From positions 1-5,199 of the forward strand of contig JAFGKQ010000285.1 of assembly GCA_016928495.1 (NCBI GenBank): a DNA stretch of 5,199 nucleotides. The letters run 5' to 3'. Below the pieces are notes generated by a model. The model was not told the DNA's origin. It was given only the letters and a program-made list of their open reading frames with translations, and ran no database searches. This stretch comes from Candidatus Fermentibacterales bacterium. GTDB taxonomy: Bacteria; Fermentibacterota; Fermentibacteria; Fermentibacterales; JAFGKQ01. The first letter of the stretch is position 1. Every line of letters starts with the position of its first letter. Both the position numbers and the translations under genes were made by a program. Positions 4,929 to 5,199 of this stretch are shown one piece after another.

Positions 4929-5199
4929 TCAGAAGACCAGACCTATGAACAGCGAGATCAGCAAACACCCCGTCAGAGTGATGACGATTCCTGACCTCGC
5001 CATGTCGAATACCCGGATCTGACCGGAACCGTACGCGATCGCGTTGGGCGGCGTGCTTATGGGCAGTATCATGGCTGTGGACGAGGCGAGCGCCACTACG
5101 ACCGCGCTCCTTGCCGACGGAATCGCACTCACCCCTACCACTATCGGTATCAGGAGGTTGGCGGTGGCGCTGTTGGATATGAAGGTTGACATGCCCGCC
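4929..5199 (-). CDS. DASS/SLC13-type sodium-coupled anion (dicarboxylate/sulfate) transporter, C-terminal fragment
   Basis: The last 89 residues are visible; the gene runs off the right edge, so the Met near the edge (5192) is internal. Two family signatures are present. The first is the second SNT-type hairpin motif, here S-N-S followed by ATANLLIP. The second is STPPNAIAYGSG, which in VcINDY-like proteins helps form the sodium and substrate site. Hydrophobic segments between and after these (AVVVALASSTAMILPI; IVITLTGCLLISLFIGLVF) are the final membrane helices. DASS proteins import di- or tricarboxylates, or sulfate, with sodium; the substrate cannot be told from this fragment. The Ser in place of Thr in SNT is a conservative change. 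It is the first gene of a minus-strand pair with the zinc-ribbon gene. Confidence 0.9.
   Translation of the reverse strand, partial: AGMSTFISNSATANLLIPIVVGVSAIPSARSAVVVALASSTAMILPISTPPNAIAYGSGQIRVFDMARSGIVITLTGCLLISLFIGLVF

Overview
The window is GC-rich bacterial DNA from a Gram-negative-type (diderm) organism. Two proteins end in a secretion/sorting-type C-terminal domain of the Por-secretion (T9SS type A) or FlgD-Ig-like kind, and a third looks like an outer-membrane beta-barrel. That combination is common in the Fibrobacteres-Chlorobi-Bacteroidetes lineage and in candidate phyla such as Fermentibacteria, Eisenbacteria or Latescibacteria. The phylum is an inference from domain style and base composition; no marker gene is present.

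Layout from left to right. (1) 2-151, plus strand: the C-terminal end of an MBL-fold hydrolase. Its stop codon interlocks with that of the next gene. (2) 148-1638, minus strand: an exported PQQ-like beta-propeller protein with a C-terminal sorting domain. (3) 1650-3017: a 1368-bp segment bounded by two perfect 33-bp inverted repeats. It carries one complete gene (1960-2562, minus strand, a small outer-membrane beta-barrel) plus about 0.7 kb without a recognisable gene. (4) 3030-4493, plus strand: an exported serine hydrolase of the beta-lactamase/EstB family, also with a C-terminal sorting domain. (5) 4522-4905, minus strand: a small zinc-ribbon protein. It lies just downstream of (6) 4929-5199, minus strand, the C-terminal end of a DASS/SLC13-type sodium-coupled anion transporter; the two are probably co-transcribed.

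The most notable structure is the inverted repeat. Each arm sits 11-12 bp from the start codon of a divergently transcribed exported-protein gene. If the segment were removed, only 23 bp would remain between the two start codons, so the arms (or sequence just inside them) must supply the 5' regulatory DNA of both genes. The arms could be ends of a non-autonomous mobile element, recombination sites of an invertible segment, or copies of a dispersed regulatory repeat. The sequence alone does not decide among these, and no transposase or recombinase gene is visible. At the right arm, a promoter-like pair of hexamers places the predicted transcription start on the A of the hydrolase ATG, which would give a leaderless mRNA.

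Proteins 2, 3 and 4 all appear to be cell-envelope or secreted products. Proteins 5 and 6 belong to a separate transport operon converging on the hydrolase. No tRNA, rRNA, CRISPR array or intact transposase was found.
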